Assembly (NCBI GenBank): GCA_964634565.1
Contig: CAZWLP010000006.1
Location: 6,389 to 70,388, forward strand
DNA length: 64,000 nt
Source: JAUVKT01 sp964634565
GTDB lineage: Bacteria; Bacteroidota; Bacteroidia; Bacteroidales; VadinHA17
Direction of reading: 5' to 3'
A program made the position numbers and the translations under genes. Numbering within the stretch: the stretch's first letter is position 1; each line of letters starts with the position of its first letter. The notes below the pieces were generated by a model, which did no database searches, had not been told where the DNA came from, and saw only the letters and a list, made by a program, of their open reading frames with translations. Shown here piece after piece: positions 25,937-34,657 of this stretch.

Positions 25937-25938
25937 CT

Positions 25939-27201
25939 ATGATTGCAAGGATATATCCCTCTGATTCTTCAGGATCTGTAGTCTCGCAGGCTTCAAAGAG
26001 TTCCATGCAAAGAGCAGTAGCAGCTGCCTTATTATCAAATGGACTGTCGGTGCTTTCAAACGTATCTGATTCTGCAGATTCTCTTTCTGCCTTGAAAATG
26101 GCTGAATGCCTGGGTGCCAGTGTAGAAAGAACCGGTGATAAGGTGAATATCAGAGGTGGCTTAGATCCTGTGTGCAGGGAATTGAATTGTGGCGAATCAG
26201 GCCTCGGAGTACGATTGTTTTCAGCAATAGCATCTCTGTGCGATAAAGAAATAACTATCAGTGGATCGGGATCTGTTATGAAACGTCCAATGGCTATGAT
26301 CGAAAAGTCTTTGAAGGAGCTGGGAGCAAAGGCAGATTCTGCCCGTGGTTTTCTGCCAATTAAGATTAAGGGCCCTATTCACGGCGGTAAATTAAAGATA
26401 GACGGATCTTTTAGTTCTCAATTTATTAGTGGATTATTATTTGCTCTACCACTTCTTGAAGAAGACTCGATTCTGCTTATTGATTCATTAAAGAGTAAGC
26501 CATATATAGATTTGACCATTAGTGTTTTAGAATCATTTGGTATAAGTATTGACAAGCATGATTACAGGGAAATATATATTAGAGGAAGGCAGGTATATAA
26601 GTCTGCCTGCTATCGTGTTGAAGAAGACTGGAGCGGAATATCATTTCTCGCAATCCTGGGGGCAATATCAGGTCGTATATCTGTAAAGGGCTTATCACTT
26701 AATTCTGTTCAGTCTGATAAGGTAATAGTTGATGTATTGCGTAAAGCCGGTGCAGTAGTCGAGACAGTTAAAAATGAACTTATTATTGCACCGGGTAAGC
26801 TACTTAAACCCTTTGAATTTGATATATCAGATTGTCCGGATCTTGCACCTCCCTTAACTGCACTGGCAGCTTATTGTAATGGTAAGTCAGTGCTCAGGGG
26901 CACAAGCAGGCTGGCAGGAAAGGAAAGCAACAGGTCTGAAACACTGAAGCTTGAGTTTGCCAGGCTGGGGGTGAATATTGATATTCAGAACGATTCGATG
27001 GAGATTTTTGGAAAATCCAGGGTTGGCTCCGGCGAGGTTGATTCGCATGATGATCACAGAATAGCCATGGCCCTTGCAATAGCTGCTGTGAAGGCAGAGG
27101 GGCCTGTTACAATAAACAATGCAGAAGCTATAAATAAATCTTATCCGGGATTTTTTAATGATATGGTGAAACTGGGTATAAAAGTTGAATTATTTAATTA
27201 A
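25939..27201 (+). CDS. aroA: EPSP synthase (3-phosphoshikimate 1-carboxyvinyltransferase)
   Basis: A 420-residue enzyme that joins shikimate-3-phosphate and PEP. It shows SKSSMQRAVAAALLSNG (the Lys-Ser...Arg substrate site), CGESGLGVRLF, SFSSQFISGLLFALPLL and the C-terminal DSHDDHRIAMALAIAA. The PEP-site loop reads NCGESGLGVR where E. coli-type enzymes read NAGTALR, an alternative form of the loop. The gene overlaps the long frame of aroC, but the real aroC start lies 7 bases after the aroA stop. Confidence 0.94.
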   Translation: MIARIYPSDSSGSVVSQASKSSMQRAVAAALLSNGLSVLSNVSDSADSLSALKMAECLGASVERTGDKVNIRGGLDPVCRELNCGESGLGVRLFSAIASLCDKEITISGSGSVMKRPMAMIEKSLKELGAKADSARGFLPIKIKGPIHGGKLKIDGSFSSQFISGLLFALPLLEEDSILLIDSLKSKPYIDLTISVLESFGISIDKHDYREIYIRGRQVYKSACYRVEEDWSGISFLAILGAISGRISVKGLSLNSVQSDKVIVDVLRKAGAVVETVKNELIIAPGKLLKPFEFDISDCPDLAPPLTALAAYCNGKSVLRGTSRLAGKESNRSETLKLEFARLGVNIDIQNDSMEIFGKSRVGSGEVDSHDDHRIAMALAIAAVKAEGPVTINNAEAINKSYPGFFNDMVKLGIKVELFN

Positions 27202-27208
27202 CTGGAAG

Positions 27209-28204
27209 ATGAATACATTTGGAAAGCTTTTCAGGGTCTCTCTATTTGGAGAATCACACGGACCAGCCGTAGGTGTAATGATAGATGGCTGTCCGCCGGG
27301 AATTGAAATTGCAGAAGAAGAGATATTGATGGAACTCGACAGGAGGAGGCCGGGTGCAAAAGGAACAACGCCAAGGCAGGAGCATGATATACCTTCTTTT
27401 ATGTCAGGAATATTCAATGGCAGAACAACTGGTGCACCAATCTTAGTATCTACAAATAATACCAATAAGGTATCCTCTGATTATGATAAGTTTATAAATA
27501 TTCCCCGCCCTGGTCATGCGGATATGACTTCCCGGATTAAATACAGGGGTTTCTCAGACCCACGTGGAGGGGGCCATTTTTCGGGCCGCCTGACATGGGG
27601 CATCGTTGTAGCAGGTGTTTTTGCCAGAAAAATTCTGGGAAATACTTTAATCAATGCTGCTGTGTCGGAAGTTGGAGGTTCAATAGATATTGAAGACGTA
27701 ATAAAATCAGCACTTGCTGACAATGATTCTGTTGGCGGAATTATTGAATGTTCTGTAAAAGGTATTCCTGCAGGCCTTGGTGAGCCTTTTTTTATGTCGC
27801 TTGAATCGCAGATATCGGCCATGGTATTCTCTATACCTGCAATAAAGGGAATAGAATTCGGGTCTGGTTTCAAATCTGCCTCTATGAGGGGTTCAGATCA
27901 TAATGATATGATAATTGATAAGGAAGGAACAACAGCTACTAATAATGCAGGAGGAATAAATGGTGGTATAAGTAATGGTAATGAGATTTACTTCAGAGTT
28001 GCTGTAAAGCCAACATCAAGCATATCCACGCCGCAGGAGACTGTTGATCTTGAGAAGGATGAGCTTGTTGAACTTAGGGTAAAGGGAAGACATGATGCTT
28101 GCATTGCATTGAGAATGCCGGTAATTATTGAGTCGGCGACGGCAATTGTCATGGCCGATCTCTTATTAACAGACAGGGGAATAAATGGTGAAAGGGAAAT
28201 ATAA
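27209..28204 (+). CDS. aroC: Chorismate synthase
   Basis: A 331-residue FMN-dependent enzyme that converts EPSP to chorismate. It starts MNTFGKLFRVSLFGESHG, the usual N terminus. It continues with RRRPGAKGTTPRQEHD, RPGHADMTSRIKY, DPRGGGHFSGRLTWG and a C-terminal GRHDACIALRMPVIIES. The start at 27209 is preferred over an upstream in-frame codon at 27185, which lies inside aroA and adds eight unrelated residues. The tyrA ATG follows after 2 bases. Confidence 0.96.
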   Translation: MNTFGKLFRVSLFGESHGPAVGVMIDGCPPGIEIAEEEILMELDRRRPGAKGTTPRQEHDIPSFMSGIFNGRTTGAPILVSTNNTNKVSSDYDKFINIPRPGHADMTSRIKYRGFSDPRGGGHFSGRLTWGIVVAGVFARKILGNTLINAAVSEVGGSIDIEDVIKSALADNDSVGGIIECSVKGIPAGLGEPFFMSLESQISAMVFSIPAIKGIEFGSGFKSASMRGSDHNDMIIDKEGTTATNNAGGINGGISNGNEIYFRVAVKPTSSISTPQETVDLEKDELVELRVKGRHDACIALRMPVIIESATAIVMADLLLTDRGINGEREI

Positions 28205-28206
28205 TA

Positions 28207-28995
28207 ATGATTGAAAGAATATTAATTGCGGGTGCGGGGAAAATGGGGTCATGGCTGGCTGAAACTTTATGCCTGGATTATGAGGTGGGGGTATATGACA
28301 CTAATCCTGACAGCTTAAAGTATCTTTTTAATACATATAGATTTATGGAGCCTGGAGAGATCAGTGACTTTAAGCCACAGATAGTAATAAATGCTGTCGG
28401 ACTTAAGCAGACAGAGCAGGCCTTTGATACCCTTTTGCCGTTTCTGCCCGAGGATTGTATATTATCTGATATTACATCCGTTAAGAACGGTCTGGAGGAG
28501 TATTATATAAAAAGTGGTCGAAGATTTGTATCCACTCATCCCATGTTCGGGCCCACATTTGGAAATATCAGGAACCTTAGCGACCAGAATGCTATTATTA
28601 TTAAAGAATCGGACCCTGCAGGAAAGAAATTTTTTATGGATTTCTATGGCTTGCTTAAACTGAAAATATTTGAATATAGTTTCGTTGAGCACGACCAGAT
28701 AATTGCATATTCTTTATCTGTCCCTTTTAGTTCGACGATAGTATTTTCGGCCTGTATGAAAAAACTGGAAGTTCCGGGAACCACATTTAAGGCCCACCTG
28801 GATATAGCCAGAGGTTTGCTTTCGGAAGATGATGATTTGCTAAGCGGAATCTTACTCAATAAATATTCCATAGGTAAACTTCAGGAGATCATGAAAAGAC
28901 TGGAAGATCTTATTTCAATGCTGGAAAACAATAAGGAGGACGAGCTGCATCAGCTTTTCGACAGGCTGCGCGTTAATATTGGAGTAGCCAGCTGA
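28207..28995 (+). CDS. tyrA: Prephenate dehydrogenase
   Basis: A 262-residue NAD(P)-dependent enzyme that converts prephenate to 4-hydroxyphenylpyruvate. It opens with a Rossmann motif (LIAGAGKMGSWLAETL), then LSDITSVKNGLEEY and the active-site FVSTHPMFGPTFGNIR. The C-terminal part is helical (ILLNKYSIGKLQEIMKRLEDL). There is no C-terminal ACT domain. As last gene of the operon it explains why Tyr codons dominate the leader peptides. Its stop codon abuts the stop codon of convergent tilS with no spacer. Confidence 0.93.
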   Translation: MIERILIAGAGKMGSWLAETLCLDYEVGVYDTNPDSLKYLFNTYRFMEPGEISDFKPQIVINAVGLKQTEQAFDTLLPFLPEDCILSDITSVKNGLEEYYIKSGRRFVSTHPMFGPTFGNIRNLSDQNAIIIKESDPAGKKFFMDFYGLLKLKIFEYSFVEHDQIIAYSLSVPFSSTIVFSACMKKLEVPGTTFKAHLDIARGLLSEDDDLLSGILLNKYSIGKLQEIMKRLEDLISMLENNKEDELHQLFDRLRVNIGVAS

Positions 28996-30315
28996 TTATG
29001 CCATCTCCGATATTACAAGTACTCTGCTTGTAAGATCAGTAATGCAGAAACGATTATCAATTCTGTAGCCGGCAACCCAGAATATTTTTTCGTCAGATAA
29101 AAAGATATTGATATCATTTTTCTTATTCAGTGGAATCTTCAGATCTACAAAGAAATCACTCAGTTTTTTCTTGCCTTTCATACCCAGAGGATAGAAGTAA
29201 TCTCCTTCTGCCCATTTACGTATATTAAGGGGTAATTTTATCTTGTCATAGTCGAGGTATGCAGTATTTGGATCACCACTGATAGTAAGATCTGCAGCAT
29301 CTACTACTTTTAATTTATACCTTCCGATATCCTGTATCTTATCAATAACCATGGTTTCAGATATATCTTGATTATGTATACTGATTCCTGATATTAGCAG
29401 CTCCTCCCTGTCTTTTAGTATAGTATGTGTTTTTGTGCTAATTTGTTTGCCCGGTGGGGCAGCAATAAGTTTTTTAAGTTCATCAATTCCATTAGCTCCT
29501 ATTCCGAAGTCTTTGAAAAGTTCGTAGTAATAGAGATCTGATGGTTCTAAAACTAATAAGTCATTTATCTTAACTGAGATATCACTATTGTTATTTACAA
29601 ATATCCTGTCTCTGGCGATTTTGGTGTTTTTATCAATCACCTTCTGTACTTCCTCAAGTCGCATTATTGTAAGTTCCATAGAGGAAGAAAACGATGGATT
29701 CAGTTCTTTGAATAGTGGAATAATTTTATGTCTTATGCTATTTCTCTTATATTTTGTTTCAGTGTTAGATGAATCTTCGCGAAAAGTAATATTATTATCT
29801 GATGCATACTTTTCGATATCCTTTCTGCTTGCAAATAAAAGTGGTCTGGTCAGATTCCCATTGGAAGGTTTAATACCCGTTAAGCCCCTTAGTCCGGTAC
29901 CTCTAACAAGGTTGATAAAGAAAGTCTCAATAATATCATCCTGATTATGTCCCAGCAGAATTGAATCAAGTTTATTGGCAGATCTGACTTCCTCAAACCA
30001 ATCATACCTGAGGTCTCTTGCTGCCATCTGAACTGAAAGACCATTTTGTTCTGCATACTGCATAGTATTGAAGGTTCTGACAAAGAGCTTTATGTTATTG
30101 GAAGAGCAATAATCTTCAATAAATTTCTGGTCGTTATCGGATTCCTTTCCCCGTAGTGAAAAGTTGCAGTGTGCAACAGATATTGAGTAGTTGAGTTGCC
30201 TGAATAAATGGAGCATCACCATAGAGTCTATTCCGCCGCTAACAGCCAGGAGAATTTTATCGGTTTCTCTTAAAAGACTATTGCACTTAATATAATCTAT
30301 CGTTTTTTCTAACAT
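28996..30315 (-). CDS. tilS: tRNA(Ile)-lysidine synthase
   Basis: A 439-residue ATP-dependent enzyme that changes the wobble C of tRNA-Ile (CAU) to lysidine. The PP-loop LLAVSGGIDSMVML lies near residue 25, followed by VAHCNFSLRGKESDNDQKF and LGHNQDDIIETFFINLVRGTGLRGL. The C-terminal domain is the usual TilS tail (KWAEGDYFYPLGMKGKKKLSDFFVDLKIPLNKK). Length is standard. It may be cotranscribed with the outer-membrane gene 69 bases upstream. Confidence 0.95.
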   Translation of the reverse strand: MLEKTIDYIKCNSLLRETDKILLAVSGGIDSMVMLHLFRQLNYSISVAHCNFSLRGKESDNDQKFIEDYCSSNNIKLFVRTFNTMQYAEQNGLSVQMAARDLRYDWFEEVRSANKLDSILLGHNQDDIIETFFINLVRGTGLRGLTGIKPSNGNLTRPLLFASRKDIEKYASDNNITFREDSSNTETKYKRNSIRHKIIPLFKELNPSFSSSMELTIMRLEEVQKVIDKNTKIARDRIFVNNNSDISVKINDLLVLEPSDLYYYELFKDFGIGANGIDELKKLIAAPPGKQISTKTHTILKDREELLISGISIHNQDISETMVIDKIQDIGRYKLKVVDAADLTISGDPNTAYLDYDKIKLPLNIRKWAEGDYFYPLGMKGKKKLSDFFVDLKIPLNKKNDINIFLSDEKIFWVAGYRIDNRFCITDLTSRVLVISEMA

Positions 30316-30384
30316 ACTTGTTAAAAGGAATATCTAATACAAAAATAGCTATTATTTAGTAATGCAGGCAGCTGGCTGCAAAAA

Positions 30385-32337
30385 TCACCTGTAGTATATT
30401 ATTTTTGGGGAGGTAGGATCAAAGGTTTTAGATTCGAGCAACTTCTCGCCTGATATTTCGAAGTTTTTCGTTGTAGAATAAGGCGGACTAAATGGAAAAT
30501 AGCTGAAGCGGAACTGAATTGTATTAAAGATCAGCTTATCATTTCTGATTCGAAGACCGAGACCAATTTCTGATACAAGGTTATTATTTAGTGTATATGT
30601 ATTGTTGTTGGAAAATATTCCTAAATCTGTAAATCCATAAAATGCAAAGCGAAATCCATATATATAAATAGGGGTGAATGATATGGTTTCGAGGTTTAGT
30701 ATCAGTCGCTGTTCTGGTCGGATGGTATCGTTGGAAAAGCCTCTTATCCCGGCATTATTGTTTATCCTGAGGTATTCATCATCAAAGCGGTTATATCCTC
30801 TGGTATATCTTAGACTTGCAAAATACCTGAAACGATATTTGCCCATCGTTGTGAGATTAGATATATAATTAGCTTCCATATCAAGGGCTCCCTGTTCTAT
30901 GGACTCACCGTTATGGAAGAAACCTACCTGGGTATTTAAATAGAAGTATCCAATTTTACCGGGAAAGTTAGCCATAGAAAGACCTAATCCATAATAGTTT
31001 CTTTTATTAAATTCATTGATCTCTCGTCCGAAGCTTAAGTAAAATTTACCCCCATAGGCAATATCCTCTGTTCTGCCGTAGTTGTATATCAGGCTTGTCT
31101 TATAATAATTCTGTTTTACCAGCGATATGGATCCCAGAAGTACTCTGTATTTTTGCAATGAATAGTAAGAATTACTGGTAATCTCGGGTCGTTCATATAC
31201 ATTATTATTGATATATCGGCCTGATAGGATCAGTCTGGTCATATTTGATTTATCAATCATAAAAGATCTGCCGAACCAGATATCAAGATTATTGTAATCC
31301 AGCGGCGCTCTTGTTTCCAGGGTATCAAGATCGCTGGAGGTAAATGTTTCTCTAATATTAAATCCGCCTGCATAGGTGGTGGTAGCCGAAATAAACTTCC
31401 TGTCCAGACTAAGTTCATAATATTCCTTTCCAAGTGCGTTGGAATAGGTTGCAGATGCATCTATCAATGATTTTGAGATATTTCTCATCTTATACGAAAA
31501 CTGATAGCCTAAGCCATAATAATCTACATAGTAGTTATATGGAAATGATATAACAAAATCATGGCCTAGCCCAAACAGGCTTCGCTCAAATATTTCAAGC
31601 ATCCCTGACTTGGCTCCGCCAAACTCATAATTAAGTCCAAGGGAGTAAATATCTCTTGTAACAATATGTATATCAACCATTTCCTCGCTAACGGGAATCA
31701 CAATTATTTTGGCATCATCAATAAATTTCAGTTTTCTGATTATTCTCTCAGATTCGCTTAGTTCGAAAGGTGAAAATTTATCACCTTCCCTGAACATTAA
31801 ATAGTTGCGAAGAACAAATTCCTTTGTTACGGGATGGGTCCTGTTCAGAAACTCTGAGAACCCTGTGGCATTATCAGACTCCGGTTCGTTAATATTTGTA
31901 CCAAAGGGATCCAGTCTTTTAATTGTTATTTTCCTGATTACCTTACCTTCGCTATCGCTGTAATCGTTGGAAACCTTTTCGCTGTGATCCAGGTAATTAG
32001 CCTCAGGTGGTAAAACTATGGCCAGGTCATATATTCTTTTAGTCAGAGATCTTCGGGAGGCTTTGGCCTGGAGCGAATCGTAGAAAACCTTTGTTCTCTG
32101 AATACTTTCAGGATCGTCGGGCAGAAGTGTATTGGAGAGGTATAATATGGTATCGTGATTGAAATGATAGAGACTGTCGTAAAGAAATACATACGATCCC
32201 TTCTTTACTTTTAGCGGAACAAGTGATGAATTATTATTCTGAGAGAAAGTATGGGGTAAAACAAATAAGAGGATAACGACAAGCAATAGCGTTTCCTTCC
32301 TTCTTACTGACCAGAATATGATATTATTGATCAGCAT
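30385..32337 (-). CDS. BamA/TamA-like outer membrane protein
   Basis: A 650-residue predicted outer-membrane protein. It begins with a hydrophobic signal segment (about residues 15-32, LLLVVILLFVLPHTFSQ). One POTRA-like domain follows at about 135-225 (TKEFVLRNYLMFREGDKFSPFELSESERIIRKLKFIDDAKIIVIPVSEEMVDIHIVTRDI). The rest is rich in alternating aromatic/polar strands typical of a 16-strand barrel. The last residues (IIYYR) do not form the usual terminal Phe. It may insert or export a particular substrate, but none can be named. Neighbours are tilS, an unknown protein and proS. Confidence 0.72.
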   Translation of the reverse strand: MLINNIIFWSVRRKETLLLVVILLFVLPHTFSQNNNSSLVPLKVKKGSYVFLYDSLYHFNHDTILYLSNTLLPDDPESIQRTKVFYDSLQAKASRRSLTKRIYDLAIVLPPEANYLDHSEKVSNDYSDSEGKVIRKITIKRLDPFGTNINEPESDNATGFSEFLNRTHPVTKEFVLRNYLMFREGDKFSPFELSESERIIRKLKFIDDAKIIVIPVSEEMVDIHIVTRDIYSLGLNYEFGGAKSGMLEIFERSLFGLGHDFVISFPYNYYVDYYGLGYQFSYKMRNISKSLIDASATYSNALGKEYYELSLDRKFISATTTYAGGFNIRETFTSSDLDTLETRAPLDYNNLDIWFGRSFMIDKSNMTRLILSGRYINNNVYERPEITSNSYYSLQKYRVLLGSISLVKQNYYKTSLIYNYGRTEDIAYGGKFYLSFGREINEFNKRNYYGLGLSMANFPGKIGYFYLNTQVGFFHNGESIEQGALDMEANYISNLTTMGKYRFRYFASLRYTRGYNRFDDEYLRINNNAGIRGFSNDTIRPEQRLILNLETISFTPIYIYGFRFAFYGFTDLGIFSNNNTYTLNNNLVSEIGLGLRIRNDKLIFNTIQFRFSYFPFSPPYSTTKNFEISGEKLLESKTFDPTSPKIIYYR

Positions 32338-32367
32338 AATGCCCTTTAAATTAAGTAATTAATAAAG

Positions 32368-33060
32368 TTATTTCTCCAGAACGTCATCCGAGTTAAACTG
32401 GAACCCAACCCTTTTCCCCGTTACTCCCTTTGAGTATTGAATTTTCGTTTGCAGCTGACCGACTGATGCAATCTTAACAGTATCATATGGCGGAACAAGT
32501 AAATCAAATTCCAGCGAGTACTGCATGGCTGTAAACAGTATTTTTTTCAGAGCTTCTCTTCCCACTTTTTCATTACCATAGTTTGAGAAAAGCATCCCCA
32601 TCTGCCTTTTACCTTCAACAAAGTACTGGTCTTCCCAGTTTATAAATATTCTTCCAATCAGGTATCCCAGGTCTTCTGTTCTGGAATACTTAAAAGAGTC
32701 AGACAGGAAATTATATATATTTATTATACCAGAGTATGAGTTATTATGGTTTTTTTGGATGTACTTTGTTTTCCAAACAGGGTGATCGCGGTCGAATTCA
32801 AATACATTTGAATGCATACTGAATACGAGTATATCTCCGGCTATTTTAAGAGAAACATCAAACTTGCCGTTTTCCCTGTAAACGAGCCTGACTCTTTTGT
32901 CTGCTCCTTCCAGTTCGCGGTTAAACTCCCTGGTTATAGCTGCCAGTAACTTTCTAAGCTTATTAAAAGCTTCAGCAGTATTATCATATACCTTTTGCTT
33001 AAGTACAGATTTCTCCTGCAGCGTTTTAATAATTTCCGTCTTTTTTTCCGGAGCATTCAT
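32368..33060 (-). CDS. Conserved hypothetical protein with N-terminal helical region
   Basis: A 230-residue protein I do not recognise. The first 60 residues are charged and helical, coiled-coil-like (KTEIIKTLQEKSVLKQKVYDNTAEAFNKL). The rest is mixed alpha/beta with KFDVSLKIAGDILVFSMHSNVFEFD and VEGKRQMGMLFSNYGNEKVGREALKKI. There is no signal peptide or membrane segment, and no catalytic motif is evident. It lies 24 bases downstream of proS and 30 bases upstream of the BamA-like gene, so it is probably cotranscribed with both. Confidence 0.6.
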   Translation of the reverse strand: MNAPEKKTEIIKTLQEKSVLKQKVYDNTAEAFNKLRKLLAAITREFNRELEGADKRVRLVYRENGKFDVSLKIAGDILVFSMHSNVFEFDRDHPVWKTKYIQKNHNNSYSGIINIYNFLSDSFKYSRTEDLGYLIGRIFINWEDQYFVEGKRQMGMLFSNYGNEKVGREALKKILFTAMQYSLEFDLLVPPYDTVKIASVGQLQTKIQYSKGVTGKRVGFQFNSDDVLEK

Positions 33061-33084
33061 AGTATATTCCCTGATATAAAATTT

Positions 33085-34557
33085 TTAATATGCCCTTGCA
33101 AATATTACCCTTTTATTTGATCGTTTGCCGGAGTAAACGCATTTACCTTCCTCTTCCGTGGCATCAAATGGGATAAGCCTTATGGTTGCTTTTGTTTCCT
33201 CCTTAATTTTGTCTTCAGTCTCTCTGGTTCCATCCCAGTGAGCAGAAAGGAAACCTCCAAGTTCGATCCTTTTCTTAAACTCTTCCCATGAGTTTACTTC
33301 AAAAATATTATTATCTCTGAATTTAAGAGATTTTAAGAAAATACTTTTCTGAATCTCATCCAGTAGATTGCTAATATATGATGTAAGACCATCCAGAGAA
33401 ACTGTTTCCTTTGTCAGAGTGTCACGGCGGGCAATCTCTACAGTGCCGTTCTCAATATCCCTGGGGCCAATTGCAATTCTGACAGGTACTCCCTTTAATT
33501 CATATTCTGCGAATTTGAATCCAGGCTTATGTGTGTCGCGATTATCATATTTTACTGAAATACCCACTTTCTCAAGGTCTGATTTGATCTTTGATGCACT
33601 TTCGGAGATTTTATCGAGCTGACTGTCTCCTTTATATATAGGAACAATTACAACCTGTATAGGCGCAAGGTTTGGAGGCAGTATCAATCCGTTATCGTCG
33701 GAGTGAGCCATTACAAGTGCTCCAATAAGCCTGGTTGATACACCCCATGATGTCGACCATACATGCTCAAGTTTTCCTGTCTTATCGGTAAACTGAACAT
33801 CAAATGCTTTGGCAAAATTCTGGCCCAGAAAATGAGAGGTGCCTGCCTGCAAAGCTTTGCCGTCCTGCATTAGGGCCTCTATTGCCTGGGTCTCAATTGC
33901 TCCGGCAAATTTTTCTGCCTCCGACTTGGTTCCTTTCAGTACAGGTATACCCATGTAGTTCTCAACAAAATCTGCATATAGATCGGTTATCATCCTGGTC
34001 TCAGTCTCAGCCTCCGATTTTGTTGCATGAGCCGTGTGCCCCTCCTGCCACAGGAATTCGGCTGTCCTGAGAAACAGTCTGGTCCTCATTTCCCATCTTA
34101 CAACATTGGCCCACTGATTAATTAGCAGGGGCAGATCACGGTAACTCTGTATCCAGTTCTTATATGTATTCCAGATTATTGTCTCTGAAGTTGGCCTTAC
34201 AATTAGTTCTTCTTCCAGCTTTGCATCAGGGTCAACAATAACACCCTTCCCATCAGGGTCATTTTTCAGCCTGTAATGAGTAACCACAGCACATTCTTTT
34301 GCAAATCCTTCAACATGATTGGCTTCTTTGCTGAAAAATGATTTAGGAATAAAGAGAGGGAAATATGCATTCACATGTCCTGTTTCTTTGAACATCTTAT
34401 CAAGTTGAGCCTGTACTTTCTCCCATATTGCATACCCATAAGGCTTAATAACCATGCATCCTCTTACAGCAGAATTCTCAGCCAGATCTGCTTTGATTAT
34501 CAAGTCGTTATACCACTGTGAATAATTATCTTCTCTTTTTGTAATAAAATCTGCCAT
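33085..34557 (-). CDS. proS: Prolyl-tRNA synthetase, archaeal/eukaryotic-like short form
   Basis: A 490-residue class II synthetase. Motif 2/3 blocks are visible: ELIVRPTSETIIWNTYKNWIQSYRDLPLLINQWANVVRWEMRTRLFLRTAEFLWQEGHTAHAT is split around a motif-2 Arg pair. The anticodon-binding domain holds VQVVIVPIYKG-like sequence and KPGFKFAEYELKGVPVRIAIGPRDIENG. The bacterial-type editing insertion (about 180 residues) is absent, which identifies the eukaryote/archaeon-like class. The C-terminal Zn-like domain ends in FARAY. It is the first gene of the proS-unknown-BamA-like unit. Confidence 0.95.
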   Translation of the reverse strand: MADFITKREDNYSQWYNDLIIKADLAENSAVRGCMVIKPYGYAIWEKVQAQLDKMFKETGHVNAYFPLFIPKSFFSKEANHVEGFAKECAVVTHYRLKNDPDGKGVIVDPDAKLEEELIVRPTSETIIWNTYKNWIQSYRDLPLLINQWANVVRWEMRTRLFLRTAEFLWQEGHTAHATKSEAETETRMITDLYADFVENYMGIPVLKGTKSEAEKFAGAIETQAIEALMQDGKALQAGTSHFLGQNFAKAFDVQFTDKTGKLEHVWSTSWGVSTRLIGALVMAHSDDNGLILPPNLAPIQVVIVPIYKGDSQLDKISESASKIKSDLEKVGISVKYDNRDTHKPGFKFAEYELKGVPVRIAIGPRDIENGTVEIARRDTLTKETVSLDGLTSYISNLLDEIQKSIFLKSLKFRDNNIFEVNSWEEFKKRIELGGFLSAHWDGTRETEDKIKEETKATIRLIPFDATEEEGKCVYSGKRSNKRVIFARAY

Positions 34558-34657
34558 CTGCTTTGGTATGGAATTTGTTAATTGTATATTAAACCAGCAA
34601 TTTTAGTATTGCGCAAAGTAAATAAACTTAGTGATAATAAAAAAACGGGAGGATATT

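Noticed and set aside
34558..34657. T-box or riboswitch upstream of proS or the Tyr-rich gene
   Set aside because: The divergent spacer is only about 100 bases, with no T-box sequence and no terminator-antiterminator pair.
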